This document shows, one piece after another, positions 51,666 through 62,470 of a stretch of DNA of 64,000 nucleotides. Within the stretch, counting starts at the first letter, position 1. Every line of letters begins with the position of its first letter. This DNA comes from Candidatus Sulfotelmatobacter sp. (GTDB lineage Bacteria > Acidobacteriota > Terriglobia > Terriglobales > Acidobacteriaceae), in NCBI GenBank assembly GCA_036500765.1, contig DASYBM010000004.1, positions 806,001 through 870,000 of the forward strand. The letters run 5' to 3'. The notes beneath the pieces are model-generated. The model had not been told where the DNA came from. It saw only the letters and a list, made by a program, of their open reading frames with translations, and ran no database searches. The position numbers were made by a program, and so were the translations under genes.

Positions 51666-53117
51666 CTACACTGGGCCGGAGTTGGAACCCGATCCCATGC
51701 GCGACTTTCGAAAATAGAAGTAGAGCGGAAGCCCCGCCGCGATCAGCCCCAAACCCACCGTCGATTCGAGTGGCCGCGTATGAATCGTATTCCACACCAG
51801 CCACGCGGCAACCAGCACGAACACCAGCGGCAAGAATGGATACGCCATCGTCTTATATGGCCGTTCAGCATGCGGCATCTTGCGGCGAAGTGCGAACACC
51901 GCCGTCGTTACCAGCGCGTAGAAAATCCATGAAGCGAAAACCACACAGTCGGTAAGCTGATCGTAGGTTCCCGAGATAGCCAGCAGACTGGCCCAAACGC
52001 CCTGCACCACAATCGAAAATACCGGCACTTGCGTGGCTGGATTGAGGCGGCCAAACGGAGCGAAGAACAGCCGATCTCGAGCCATGGCATAAGGCACCCG
52101 GGCCGAAGACAGAATTGTCCCATTCAACGCGCCCAGTGTAGAAAGCACAAACACAATCGATACCAAAGTCGCGCCATAGCGAGCCAGAAAAGTCTGCGCC
52201 GCCTTGGCCGCAACCGGCAGCGCGTCGCGATAGCTGCTGGAATTCGAGCTTAGAACCTCAGAAAAAGGCAGCGCGTAAAAATAGGAAAAGTTGGCCAGGC
52301 AGTACACGACAACGATGATCGCGGTACCGATAATCAACCCCCGCGGCACATTCCGCCTGGGATTTTGCACCTCGCCGGCTACCATCGGCATCTGATTCCA
52401 GCCTTCGTAAGCCCAGAGCGCTGCCAGCATCGCGGTGCCGAAGGGAGCGACGCCATGCCAAAAGCCAACGCCAGTTCCGCCGCCCGCTGGACTCGCCAGA
52501 TGGGCCACCGTGCCACCCTTCGAGAACAGCAGAATGCCGCCGACGATGACAGCGATTCCCGCAACTTTGAGAATGGTCACCCAGAGTTGCACCTGCCCGC
52601 CCAACACCACGCGTCCACAATTCAACGCCGAGAGCAGAATGATCACGCCCACCGCCAGCACCTGCTGCGTGCCGAATCGCCAAACCAGCGTCTGACCAAA
52701 AGCGTGATAGTTGTATTCGCTCCAGACGTAGTTGATAGGCAAGATCGCAGCCAGAAAAGTGGCAAAGCCAACCGCGAGACTGGCAATCGATCCGGCCGAT
52801 CCCATGACTAGCCGCATCCATCCAAACAGAAACGCCGGACCCTCGCCATACGCTTCGAGCAAATAAACATATTCGCCGCCAGCATGTGGCAGCAGCCCGC
52901 CCAATTCGGCGTAAGTGAGCGCTCCCGCCATCGAAAGAAGACCAGCGAGAACCCACGCCCAGAGCACGAGGCCCGGCGAACCCACGGACTGAGCCATAAC
53001 AGCAGCTTTGAGAAAAACTCCGGTGCCGATGACCGTACCCACAATCAGCGAGACAGTATGGGCGAGGGTGAGTCCGCGATAGAGCTGTGGTTCGGCGTCC
53101 TTATGTGCAAGGCTCAT
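51666..53117 (-). CDS. APC family amino-acid permease
   Basis: 483 residues with twelve hydrophobic segments. The first helix motif IVGTVIGTGVFLKAAVMA and LTYAELGGLLPHAGGEYVYLLEAYG are diagnostic of APC amino-acid transporters; the later WAYEGWNQMPMVAGEVQNP region is also family-typical. It is convergent with ridA, only 10 bp apart, and near the D-amino-acid enzyme, so transport of D-serine or a similar amino acid is possible but unproven. ATG 53117 is preferred; the frame continues upstream only through tRNA-Gln, which cannot be coding. Confidence 0.88.
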   Translation of the reverse strand: MSLAHKDAEPQLYRGLTLAHTVSLIVGTVIGTGVFLKAAVMAQSVGSPGLVLWAWVLAGLLSMAGALTYAELGGLLPHAGGEYVYLLEAYGEGPAFLFGWMRLVMGSAGSIASLAVGFATFLAAILPINYVWSEYNYHAFGQTLVWRFGTQQVLAVGVIILLSALNCGRVVLGGQVQLWVTILKVAGIAVIVGGILLFSKGGTVAHLASPAGGGTGVGFWHGVAPFGTAMLAALWAYEGWNQMPMVAGEVQNPRRNVPRGLIIGTAIIVVVYCLANFSYFYALPFSEVLSSNSSSYRDALPVAAKAAQTFLARYGATLVSIVFVLSTLGALNGTILSSARVPYAMARDRLFFAPFGRLNPATQVPVFSIVVQGVWASLLAISGTYDQLTDCVVFASWIFYALVTTAVFALRRKMPHAERPYKTMAYPFLPLVFVLVAAWLVWNTIHTRPLESTVGLGLIAAGLPLYFYFRKSRMGSGSNSGPV

Positions 53118-53245
53118 TCTTCGTCGGAAAATTCGAGTCGCGCCTGGGATATTTGCGTCGAGGAAGTATATGAGGCGGGTTGCAAAACGCAAAATTTGTG
53201 GAAGCGATGGACCGGAAAGTGAAAGTGATGGATGGAAAGAAGTAT

Positions 53246-53320
53246 TGGCTGCCCCCCAGGGATTCGAACCCCGATAGCCTGCTCCAGAGGCAGGTGTCCT
53301 AGCCGTTGAACGAGGGGGCA
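53246..53320 (-). tRNA. tRNA-Gln (anticodon CTG)
   Basis: Complete cloverleaf on the minus strand: acceptor TGCCCCC / GGGGGCA, D-arm with GTTCAACGGCTAGGAC, anticodon stem CCTGC/GCAGG with loop CTCTGGA (CTG, codon CAG), TTCGAAT T-loop, discriminator G and an encoded CCA (53246-53248). Confidence 0.96.
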
Positions 53321-53447
53321 GTTTCCGGATTGGAGCCGCGGCCCGCAACCCAATTTCATTTTATGGTTGAATCTGAGGCGGGTCAACCGAAAGCCGCTTC
53401 GGGCAGCGGTAGAATCAAGCGATCAACTCTCTGGTGAGGATTAAGCT

Positions 53448-54059
53448 ATGGCCCCAGCCCTTCACTTGGCTCCGCCTGCCGCAGACTATGCCGAAATCGC
53501 GCGCCGCCCACTCGAAGCTGAACAATGCGTGCTGATCGTCATTGACATCCAGGAGAAGTTGCTGCCCCCGATTTATCAATGCGAGCAATTGGTTCGGAAT
53601 GCGCAGGTGCTGATTCGCGCGGCTGGAATTCTAAAGATCCCGGCTCTTGTGAGCACGCAGTACGCGAAGGGATTAGGCGGGACTGTGCCGGAACTCACCT
53701 CCCTGCTGGCCGGGACCGAGGCGATCGACAAGACTTTGTTTTCCTGTTTCGGCAGCGACGAGTTTTGCAGCGTGCTGAAGCGCCTGCCCGGGCAGCGCAA
53801 CACATTGCTGCTCTGCGGCATGGAAAGCCACATTTGCGTGGCGCAAACCGCGCTGGCAGCTCTGCGCGAGGGATATCTCGTTCACGTGGCATCGGACGCG
53901 GTCGGTTCTCGCACAGAGTGGAACTGGAAGATCGGTTTGGACCGCGTGCGCTCCGCCGGCGCGGTAATTTCCTCGACCGAGATGATGATTTATGAATTGA
54001 TGCGATCGAGTTCGTCGGCGGCGTTCAAGGAACTGTTGCCGCATCTGAAGTCTTTGTAG
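53448..54059 (+). CDS. Isochorismatase-like cysteine hydrolase
   Basis: 203 residues of the isochorismatase/nicotinamidase superfamily, nearest to YcaC-like hydrolases. The catalytic triad appears as Asp in VLIVIDIQEKLL, Lys in DKTLFSCF, and Cys in LCGMESHICVAQTAL (the cis-peptide follows GMES). The substrate is not clear. GAGG lies 9 nt before the ATG. It is divergent from tRNA-Gln and convergent with the P-loop kinase gene. Confidence 0.85.
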   Translation: MAPALHLAPPAADYAEIARRPLEAEQCVLIVIDIQEKLLPPIYQCEQLVRNAQVLIRAAGILKIPALVSTQYAKGLGGTVPELTSLLAGTEAIDKTLFSCFGSDEFCSVLKRLPGQRNTLLLCGMESHICVAQTALAALREGYLVHVASDAVGSRTEWNWKIGLDRVRSAGAVISSTEMMIYELMRSSSSAAFKELLPHLKSL

Positions 54060-54175
54060 CGACGGCTGTCCCGAAAGCCCGCCCTTGGGGAAGGCGTCCT
54101 CGTCCTCACCCTCGGCTTTTCCGACAAAGTGCGACCTCGCAGGCGAAGCTGCACGAAGCCTTTGAGTCTCTCTAG

Positions 54176-55183
54176 CTATTCTTTCTTCTTCACGCGCACC
54201 ACCGTGATTTTGGCGAAACCTTCGTCGAACGACGGCGCTTTCAGCTTTGCCGCCATCCGGCGCATGATGTCTTCCGGCACTACGCGATCGCGGCGTTGAT
54301 GGCGATCCAGGCAAACTTCCAGCGGCACGTCGAAAAATACGGCGTGTACTTCGTAGTTGTAATCCTTGGCCAGTTTGATCCAGTGCTGGCGCTCCTGCGG
54401 CGTCAGGTTCGTGGCATCCACATAATTCATAGGGCGCTTGGCGATAAGGCGCGCCTTGAGCATGGAACGCAGATTCGAGAAGACGAGATCCTGAAAGCGT
54501 TGCTCACGAACATCGTCAAACAGAAGCGACCGCACCATATCGCTGGAGAGCGGGACGACGCTGTGGCGCTTGAACCATGAACTCTTACCCGAACCCGGAA
54601 GTCCAATGGCCAACACTACAATCCCTTTCGGGGGCCGAACCGGCGTGGCGGCCACGGCAACGGGCACGCGAGAAGCTTGCGCAACCTGAGCCTGGGGTTC
54701 GGCGACCTGTGGCCCGTCCTGTGTTGTCGCATCTTCCGCTGCTTCTCGCAGTTCTTCCGGCGCAACTGCTTCGGATCCCTCCAGGCCAGGAACAATCCCC
54801 TTCACCGCGGCCGGCGTGAAGGCCTGAGCCACGGCTTGTTCGCGACCGCGTCCCCCTCGCCCGCGCCCTCCCCGGCGGCGGCGACCGCGTCCCCGCGGGC
54901 CGTCAGCATTGGCGGCAGGACGGGGAAGCTCAGGAGCGTTAGCGGATCCTTCGCGTGGGGGTCGTCCTTCAAATTCAGGTTCCGCCGCCACCGGAACTTC
55001 GTAGTCGGGCGGAATCGACTCTTCAGGATTCGACTCGCGAGGCGACTCAACAACACCTGACTCTGCCACCGGAGCTTCCGCATCGAAATACGCGGGCTGC
55101 AACGGAGGAGGCGTCGGCTGACTTCCCTGTTCGGGGGCTTTCTTCTTGCGGCGCTGCAACCGATCTTTCATCCATTTACGCAT
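54176..55183 (-). CDS. P-loop (polynucleotide-kinase-like) protein with arginine/glycine-rich region
   Basis: About 335 residues. The C-terminal ~150 residues are an AAA/PNKP-type kinase domain: Walker A GLPGSGKSSW, then a switch-like VPLSSDMVRSLLFDD, YVDATNLTPQERQHWI (the D-A-T-N motif of PNKP-like kinases) and a DRHQRRDRVVPEDIM lid. The N-terminal half is low complexity: acidic/proline rich, then an arginine-glycine block (GRGRRRRGGRGRGGRGRE, ~residues 99-116), reminiscent of RNA-binding RGG boxes. An RNA/DNA end-processing kinase is a reasonable guess. ATG 55183 (MRKWMKDRLQ) is assumed; ATG 55282 would add a hydrophobic N-terminus. Neither has a clear ribosome-binding site. Confidence 0.72.
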   Translation of the reverse strand: MRKWMKDRLQRRKKKAPEQGSQPTPPPLQPAYFDAEAPVAESGVVESPRESNPEESIPPDYEVPVAAEPEFEGRPPREGSANAPELPRPAANADGPRGRGRRRRGGRGRGGRGREQAVAQAFTPAAVKGIVPGLEGSEAVAPEELREAAEDATTQDGPQVAEPQAQVAQASRVPVAVAATPVRPPKGIVVLAIGLPGSGKSSWFKRHSVVPLSSDMVRSLLFDDVREQRFQDLVFSNLRSMLKARLIAKRPMNYVDATNLTPQERQHWIKLAKDYNYEVHAVFFDVPLEVCLDRHQRRDRVVPEDIMRRMAAKLKAPSFDEGFAKITVVRVKKKE

Positions 55184-55386
55184 GTTCAGGCTTGTAACAC
55201 AGATGATGGGAGCGGAGCAATCGACCGATGCATGTCCCGCACCAGAAACGACAGCGCCGAGCCACAAAAGTTTAAAAGTCATGTTAGCTAAGAGATTGGC
55301 GTGGAGGACGCGACGATTCCGGCGAGCCGATTAGCGCTTATCGTAGGATCGCGGCGCTACAATTGTTTCCTTTAAGGATGAAAATT

Positions 55387-55749
55387 ATGCCAAGCCAGAT
55401 TCCTGCGCCGATTCAAGGCCAAAAATACATTTCGCTCACCACCTTTCGCAAAACCGGAGCGGGAGTCGCAACACCCGTCTGGTTCGGAGAAGAAGACGGA
55501 AAGCTCTACGTGATGACGCGCAGCGATATGGGCAAAACCAAGCGGATTCGCAATAATCCGCAGGTGCGCGTCGCCCCGTGCACCATCCGCGGAAAGGTCA
55601 CAGGACCGGAGTTTGCTGCCCTAGCGCGTATTCTCCCGTCCGACGAGCACGCGCGCGCCCGAATCACGATCAACCACAAGTACTGGGCCGCCCGCCTTCC
55701 CTTGGTCTGGGCCCGGACGGATACTTATATCGAAATCAGCTTCGATTGA
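55387..55749 (+). CDS. PPOX class F420/FMN-dependent protein (Rv2061-like)
   Basis: 120 residues of the split-barrel flavin/F420-binding family: KYISLTTFRKTGAGVATPVWF, DGKLYVMTRSDMGKTKRIRNNP and VRVAPCTIRGKVTG match the Rv2061-type subgroup of small PPOX proteins. These reduce or bind F420/FMN; the physiological substrate is unknown. ATG 55387 has AAGGA 8 nt upstream, which favours it over ATG 55378. Confidence 0.8.
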   Translation: MPSQIPAPIQGQKYISLTTFRKTGAGVATPVWFGEEDGKLYVMTRSDMGKTKRIRNNPQVRVAPCTIRGKVTGPEFAALARILPSDEHARARITINHKYWAARLPLVWARTDTYIEISFD

Positions 55750-55767
55750 TCGAACATTGCACGTATG

Positions 55768-55832
55768 AGTGACATATCTTATATATTATGTCACTATCTA
55801 AATTACATGACATTATTGTATACTGTGTCACT
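55768..55832. promoter_or_regulatory. Palindromic operator sites upstream of the toxin-antitoxin pair
   Basis: AGTGACATA (55768-55776) and TATGTCACT (55787-55795) form a perfect 9-bp inverted repeat. A second, weaker pair ATGACA (55807) and TGTGTCACT (55824-55832) follows, enclosing a -10-like TATACT (55819-55824). The half-site TGACA/TGTCA thus occurs four times before the antitoxin, fitting autorepression by the AbrB-type protein. Confidence 0.68.
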
Positions 55833-55847
55833 TACTTGAGGGGTGTC

Positions 55848-56099
55848 ATGAACCCAGAGGCCAGACTTAAGGTGAATGAGAACGGGCGGGTCGTTATTCC
55901 CGCGCCTTTCCGCAAAGCGCTGGGCATCAATCCCGGCGACGTAATTGTATTGCGCATGGAAGATGACGAATTGCGCATCACCACTTTGAAACGGCGCATT
56001 GAGCGGGCGCAGAGGCATGTTCGCAAATACGTGAAGCCAGGGGTGTCGCTGGTCGACGAATTGATTGCGGATCGGCGCCGCGAGGCGCGGAATGAGTAG
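55848..56099 (+). CDS. vapB: AbrB/MazE-type antitoxin
   Basis: 83 residues. The N-terminal swapped-hairpin DNA-binding domain reads RLKVNENGRVVIPAPFRKALGI and PGDVIVLRMEDDELRI, as in AbrB/SpoVT antitoxins. The C-terminal half is charged and helical and would wrap the toxin (ERAQRHVRKYVKPG; DELIADRRREARNE). GAGGGG lies 6 nt before ATG 55848. It overlaps the toxin start by 8 bp, and TGTCA operator sites lie upstream, so autoregulation with the toxin as co-repressor is expected. Confidence 0.82.
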   Translation: MNPEARLKVNENGRVVIPAPFRKALGINPGDVIVLRMEDDELRITTLKRRIERAQRHVRKYVKPGVSLVDELIADRRREARNE

Positions 56100-56478
56100 C
56101 GTCGTGCTGGACGCCTCCGCGGTGATGGCTGTGCTCAATCGGGAACTGGGGGCCGCCAAGCTGCCACCCAGCCTGTTGAGCAAATCGGTATGTAGCACTG
56201 TGAACCTGGCCGAAGTGCAGAGCAAACTCGTCGAACGAGGAATTCAGCCGGACGATGCATGGGCAGCGGCCCTCAGTCCGATCAACGAATCACTCGCCTT
56301 CAGCCCAGAGCAGGCGAAGACCGCGGGGAGCCTGATCGCACAGACTCGTCCGCTGGGCCTGTCGCTGGGCGACCGGGCATGTTTGGCGCTGGCGCTCTCG
56401 TTGAACGCTCCCGTATACACTGCCGACCGGTCGTGGAAGAACCTGAAAGTGGGGGTTCGGATACACGTGATCCGGTGA
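56092..56478 (+). CDS. vapC: PIN-domain toxin (VapC-like ribonuclease)
   Basis: 128 residues. PIN fold: first acidic motif VVLDASAVMAVLNRE, a mid Glu in VNLAEVQSKL, and the distal acidic group in LGLSLGDRACLALAL plus APVYTADRSW. The four acidic positions expected of a Mg2+-dependent RNase are present, so the toxin looks active. ATG 56092 overlaps the antitoxin stop by 8 bp (ATGAGTAG). There are no recombinase or other mobility genes nearby, so it is a chromosomal TA pair. Confidence 0.85.
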   Translation: MSSVVLDASAVMAVLNRELGAAKLPPSLLSKSVCSTVNLAEVQSKLVERGIQPDDAWAAALSPINESLAFSPEQAKTAGSLIAQTRPLGLSLGDRACLALALSLNAPVYTADRSWKNLKVGVRIHVIR

Positions 56479-56520
56479 ATTGTTCGATACCCTGAGGGCC
56501 TCACCCGGCAGCGCGACGTT

Positions 56521-57600
56521 CTAGCAGATTCTCGGCAGTTGTTCCCCGCTCAGCATGTCCACCACGCGATTGCCGCCGATGCGGCTTTGCAGCAGCACCG
56601 TCCGTCCGGGCCTTTCTTCGACTCTCCCAACACATACCGAGCCTTCTGAGACCGCAATCTTCTCCATAACTTTCAGCGCCGCATCCGTCTGCGCCGCCGG
56701 AACGAATACTGCGAAGCGCCCTTCATTCGCAACATAGAGCGGATCGAGCCCGAGAATCTCGCATGCGCTCTGCACTGTTTCCTGTACTGGAATCAGCGCC
56801 TCATTCAGCTTGATGCAAACATTTCGGTCGCCAGCAATCTCGTTCAAAGTTGTGGCCAGACCGCCGCGAGTCAGGTCGCGCAAGCAGTGAATTTCGATTC
56901 CAGCATTTAGCAGTGCCTCGACCGCAGGCCACAAGCAAGCCGTATCGCTCAGGATGGGCGACTCGAACTCCAGCCCTTCTCTTACCGACAAAATGGCGAT
57001 GCCGTGGCGGCCAAGGTCGCCGCTGACGATGACCGCGTCGCCCACTTGCACCGCAGCCGGGCCGATCGTTCCCTTCACGTTCACGTCAATCAATCCGATG
57101 CCGGAAGTGTTGACGAAGATACCGTCTCCTTTGCCTTTGTCGACGACTTTCGTGTCGCCGGTCACCAACTGTACGCCTCCGTCAGCCGCAGCTTTTTGCA
57201 TGGACGAGACCACAATGCGCAGGGTCTCCATATCGAGGCCTTCCTCGAGAATGAACCCGGCGCTCAGATACAAAGGCCGTGCTCCGCACATGGCAAGATC
57301 ATTGACGGTCCCGTTCACTGCAAGATCGCCGATATCGCCGCCGGGAAAAATCAGCGGGCGCACGACAAAGGAATCCGTAGTGAAAGCTAGTTGCGATCCG
57401 GTCCTTAATCCCGCGGGGGTCAGCACCGCCCCATCGTGCCGCGATTCGAGCACAGGATTGCCGAACGCAGGCAGGAAAATCTTTTCGATGAGCTGATGCG
57501 TGAGCCGCCCCCCGCCGCCGTGCGCCAGGACGATGCGGTCGTCAGCGACTTTGGGTACCGGACAGCTCAGGTTGAACTCGGTCATTGCTTTGATGGTCAT
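56521..57600 (-). CDS. hypE: Hydrogenase maturation protein HypE
   Basis: 359 residues, last gene of hypCDE. HypE takes carbamoyl from HypF onto its C-terminal Cys and dehydrates it to thiocyanate, which delivers CN to the NiFe site. Seen: [14 protein letters not shown], the PurM-like domain with DGAVLTPAG and STRSMD-like [25 protein letters not shown], and the invariant C-terminus PRIC. The first 59 bp overlap the end of hypD. ATG 57600 has AGGCGG 8 nt upstream; ATG 57585 is an alternative. Confidence 0.93.
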   Translation of the reverse strand: MTIKAMTEFNLSCPVPKVADDRIVLAHGGGGRLTHQLIEKIFLPAFGNPVLESRHDGAVLTPAGLRTGSQLAFTTDSFVVRPLIFPGGDIGDLAVNGTVNDLAMCGARPLYLSAGFILEEGLDMETLRIVVSSMQKAAADGGVQLVTGDTKVVDKGKGDGIFVNTSGIGLIDVNVKGTIGPAAVQVGDAVIVSGDLGRHGIAILSVREGLEFESPILSDTACLWPAVEALLNAGIEIHCLRDLTRGGLATTLNEIAGDRNVCIKLNEALIPVQETVQSACEILGLDPLYVANEGRFAVFVPAAQTDAALKVMEKIAVSEGSVCVGRVEERPGRTVLLQSRIGGNRVVDMLSGEQLPRIC

Positions 57601-58690
57601 TGGCTTGCCGCCTGCCGTAGTGATAATAGGCCGCGCACGCTCCCTCCGACGACACCATGGGAGCGCCCAGCGGATTCTCCGGCGTACACTTCACAGCAAA
57701 GGCCGGACATTCGTGTGGCTTTTTAATGCCTTGCAGAATCAATCCGCTGATGCACTCCGGCGATTCTTGCGCGGGAACGCCGTTGAATGGGAAGCGCCGG
57801 TTGGCGTCATGTTTCTGGAAGCGTCCGCGCAATTGAAATCCGCTGGCTGCGATCTCGCCCAAACCGCGCCATTGCCTGTTCACAACTTCGAACACTTGCA
57901 TGATTCTTTCCTGCGCGGGCCGGTTCCCTTCCCGCCGAGTTGCGCGCGCGTATTGGTTCTCCACTTCATGGCGGCCTTCTTCCAGTTGGCTGACCGTCAT
58001 GAGAATTCCTTCCAAAATATCGAGTGGCTCAAAACCGGTCACCACAATGGGAACCTGGTAGCGCTCGGCAATCGGGAAATACTCTTCGTAGCCCATAACC
58101 GTGCACACGTGCCCCGCCGCCAGAAATCCCTGTACCACGCACTTGTCGGACGAGAGCAGAGCTTCCATCGCCGGAGGAACCAGCACGTGCGAAACCAGCA
58201 GCGAGAAGTTTTCTATGTGATCGTAATCGGCCTGCCACGCGGCCATGGCATTTGCGGGCGCCGTAGTTTCAAAACCCACCGCAAAGAAAACAACCTCGCG
58301 CTGAGGATTCTGCTTCGCGATTTTCAAGGCGTCGAGCGGCGAGTACACGATGCGAACATCGGCGCCTTCCGCCTTGGCGTCGAACAGACTCTTCGCCGAG
58401 CCCGGCACGCGCAGCATATCGCCGAACGAACAGAAGATGACTTCCGGACGATGCGCAATGGCCACGGCCTTATCGATCAATTCGATCGGCGTGACGCAGA
58501 CCGGGCAGCCAGGGCCGTGTACGAGCGTAATGTCCTTCGGCAACAAGTCTTCCAGTCCGCTCTTGACGATCGTATGAGTCTGGCCGCCGCAGATCTCCAT
58601 GATCGTCCACGGACGTGTCGCTTTTTCCCAGATGGCGCGCGACAGTCGTTCGGCAGCTTTCTGATCGCGATATTCACTGAGGAATTTCAC
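57542..58690 (-). CDS. hypD: Hydrogenase maturation protein HypD
   Basis: 382 residues. HypD is the 4Fe-4S scaffold that, with HypC, assembles the Fe(CN)2CO group. Cys motifs: [36 protein letters not shown] and the C-terminal [10 protein letters not shown]. The start is GTG 58690, with AGGAGG six nt upstream inside hypC; the genes overlap by 17 bp. The last ~20 residues ([20 protein letters not shown]) go past the usual end and run into hypE in another frame. Confidence 0.93.
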   Translation of the reverse strand: MKFLSEYRDQKAAERLSRAIWEKATRPWTIMEICGGQTHTIVKSGLEDLLPKDITLVHGPGCPVCVTPIELIDKAVAIAHRPEVIFCSFGDMLRVPGSAKSLFDAKAEGADVRIVYSPLDALKIAKQNPQREVVFFAVGFETTAPANAMAAWQADYDHIENFSLLVSHVLVPPAMEALLSSDKCVVQGFLAAGHVCTVMGYEEYFPIAERYQVPIVVTGFEPLDILEGILMTVSQLEEGRHEVENQYARATRREGNRPAQERIMQVFEVVNRQWRGLGEIAASGFQLRGRFQKHDANRRFPFNGVPAQESPECISGLILQGIKKPHECPAFAVKCTPENPLGAPMVSSEGACAAYYHYGRRQANDHQSNDRVQPELSGTQSR

Positions 58691-58934
58691 CGAGTTCCTC
58701 CTGCAATCCCCCGAGTTCTTCGAGGTATCTGAAAACGCGCTGGGCTTCGGCCTCATCAATTACGCTGATGGCGAATCCCACGTGCACGAGAACATATTTT
58801 CCGATTTCCGCCTCCGGGACGTAGGCAAGATTGACGTCTTTGCGGATGCCGCCGAAGTCGACTCTGCCGCGGCGAAAAGAAACATCGCCCTCGTCCATGA
58901 TTTCAATCACGCGGCCTGGAACTGCAAGACACAT
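58674..58934 (-). CDS. hypC: Hydrogenase maturation chaperone HypC
   Basis: 86 residues. The N-terminal [12 protein letters not shown] has the invariant Cys2 that holds the iron group while it moves between HypD and the hydrogenase large subunit. [24 protein letters not shown] is the OB-fold core (written in part). GGGAGAGATCC precedes the ATG. It heads a hypC-hypD-hypE operon read leftwards; hypF, hypA, hypB and a hydrogenase are not in this window. Confidence 0.93.
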   Translation of the reverse strand: MCLAVPGRVIEIMDEGDVSFRRGRVDFGGIRKDVNLAYVPEAEIGKYVLVHVGFAISVIDEAEAQRVFRYLEELGGLQEELGEIPQ

Positions 58935-59274
58935 GGATCTCTCCCGTTAGATTTGCATTCACTGCTCAGGATACGCCCGCTCTGCGGCGTACGAGACAAT
59001 TCATTTTCCGCGCAGCACGCCAGACTGACGCCGGTAGGAGCATATAGCGAAGTTTTCGCCCGTCCAATCAGGGTTTCCCTGTAGGTTAGGAAGAGCGACG
59101 CGGGGTTTCCCAGGCAAACGAAGGAGGTCGAGTGTGGCGTGGCGTGACCCGACCGGGCAAGATGACGCAAGTGCGGTGGCCCGCCGACGCAATCTAAAAG
59201 GGCGCTCCTTCGCGTCGGTTTCGAGTTCCAATCGAAACTCTACCGCAAGGAACGCCCTTTGGTCCGAATATCGG
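58935..59274. other. Intergenic region between hypC and katG
   Basis: 340 bp. The right part is the katG terminator hairpin (59197-59260). The left part should contain the hypCDE promoter; no clear operator is visible to me. Confidence 0.5.
59197..59260 (-). terminator. Long imperfect hairpin, probable katG terminator
   Basis: Outer arms AAAGGGCG and CGCCCTTT, continued inwards by TCCTT/AAGGA and GCG/CGC, and an inner stem GTTTCGA/TCGAAAC. On the minus strand it starts 14 bp after the katG stop and ends in CCCTTTTAGATT, a short T-run. Confidence 0.72.
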
Positions 59275-61575
<2,301 letters not shown>

Positions 61576-61589
61576 TTATGAAGATGTGC

Positions 61590-62018
61590 TTAGGTTTTGG
61601 TTCTACAGCGCTGACAGAGGCCGAATACCTCGATCAGCGGCTGCGATAAATCAAAGCCGCCCGGCGCCTGCCGAGCTAGCCGTTTGTAGTCAACGAAGTC
61701 ACCCGCAATGTCCTGCACTGACTTGCACCGCGTGCAGACCAGGTGATGATGGGATTCAAGGTTGCCGTCAACACGCAAGGTGGAGGCATGCGGCGAAACC
61801 TCCCGCAACAATCCCTTTTCCACGAACAGCCGCAAATTATTGTAGATCGTGGCCAAAGAAACCGAGGGTATGCGCCGCTTGACCACGTCGTAGATTTGTT
61901 CAGGCGAATAGTGTCCAGGGGCAGCCACGACAGCTTCGTAGATGATCTTGCGCTGGTGCGTGGCGGCCATGCCATGCTTCCAGGCCAGCTCCCGAAACTG
62001 CGGGTGACTCAACTGCAT
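61590..62018 (-). CDS. Fur/PerR family peroxide-responsive repressor
   Basis: 142 residues. The winged helix has THQRKIIYEAVV and the recognition region SVSLATIYNNLRLF. The metal-binding half has ESHHHLVCTRCKSV and CQRCRTK at the end, giving the structural Zn(Cys)4 site. Its place immediately before katG and a PerR-like box upstream make a PerR/FurA role likely: metal-catalysed oxidation by peroxide releases it and switches on its own operon. It is clearly distinct from the Fur at 12940-13422. Confidence 0.88.
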   Translation of the reverse strand: MQLSHPQFRELAWKHGMAATHQRKIIYEAVVAAPGHYSPEQIYDVVKRRIPSVSLATIYNNLRLFVEKGLLREVSPHASTLRVDGNLESHHHLVCTRCKSVQDIAGDFVDYKRLARQAPGGFDLSQPLIEVFGLCQRCRTKT

Positions 62019-62028
62019 GATCAGTGGA

Positions 62029-62043
62029 TGAGAATGATTATCA
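62029..62043. promoter_or_regulatory. PerR/Fur-type operator (7-1-7)
   Basis: On the minus strand TGATAAT-C-ATTCTCA, an inverted repeat with six of seven positions matching. It sits 11-25 bp before the repressor start, so binding would block the regulator-katG operon. Confidence 0.72.
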
Positions 62044-62103
62044 AACGATTCGGCCTATTTAGCAATCGAGGATATCCAAATCGACAGAAATGCCAGGGAT
62101 AAA

Positions 62104-62178
62104 TGGAGCGGGAGACCGGGATCGAACCGGCGACATCCAGCTTGGGAAGCTGGCGTTCTACCGCTGAACTACTCCCGC
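62104..62178 (-). tRNA. tRNA-Gly (anticodon CCC)
   Basis: Minus-strand cloverleaf: acceptor GCGGGAG / CTCCCGC, D-arm GTTCAGCGGTAGAAC, anticodon stem CCAGC/GCTGG with loop TTCCCAA (CCC, codon GGG), T-loop TTCGATC, discriminator T and encoded CCA (62104-62106). Confidence 0.96.
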
Positions 62179-62280
62179 TCAGCGACTCGAACGGATCTAG
62201 CTTATCATCTGCGCGAAGCGGCTCACAACCTTCCGCGGCCGTCGGGCGGCCGCCAATCTTGCGTAGACTTGCCATCCTCA

Positions 62281-62333
62281 GAACGTTGTCACCCGCGGAG
62301 AATTGTCATCCGCAAAACGTCGTCATCCTGGAG
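62281..62333. repeat. ~17-bp imperfect direct repeat, three units
   Basis: Three units share the core TTGTCA(C/T)CCGC or CGTCATCC: around GTTGTCACCCGCGGA, TTGTCATCCGCAAA and CGTCGTCATCCTGGAG. Intergenic, between tRNA-Gly and the amidase gene. Confidence 0.6.
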
Positions 62334-62470
62334 CCGAGCCGTTCTTCAGGCGTACCGTAAGATCTCAGTCTTAACGGGACGGTACGTGCGAACCCATCAG
62401 TACCCGGTGGTGAACCCAAATCTTTTCGTGTTTAAATAACCGGATTCCAACTCCCGGCTAAAGGAAAACC

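Noticed and set aside
57500-58732. 410-residue open frame on the plus strand
   Set aside because: It lies opposite hypD/hypE, whose motifs are unmistakable. The product has no recognisable domain and is His/Arg-rich.
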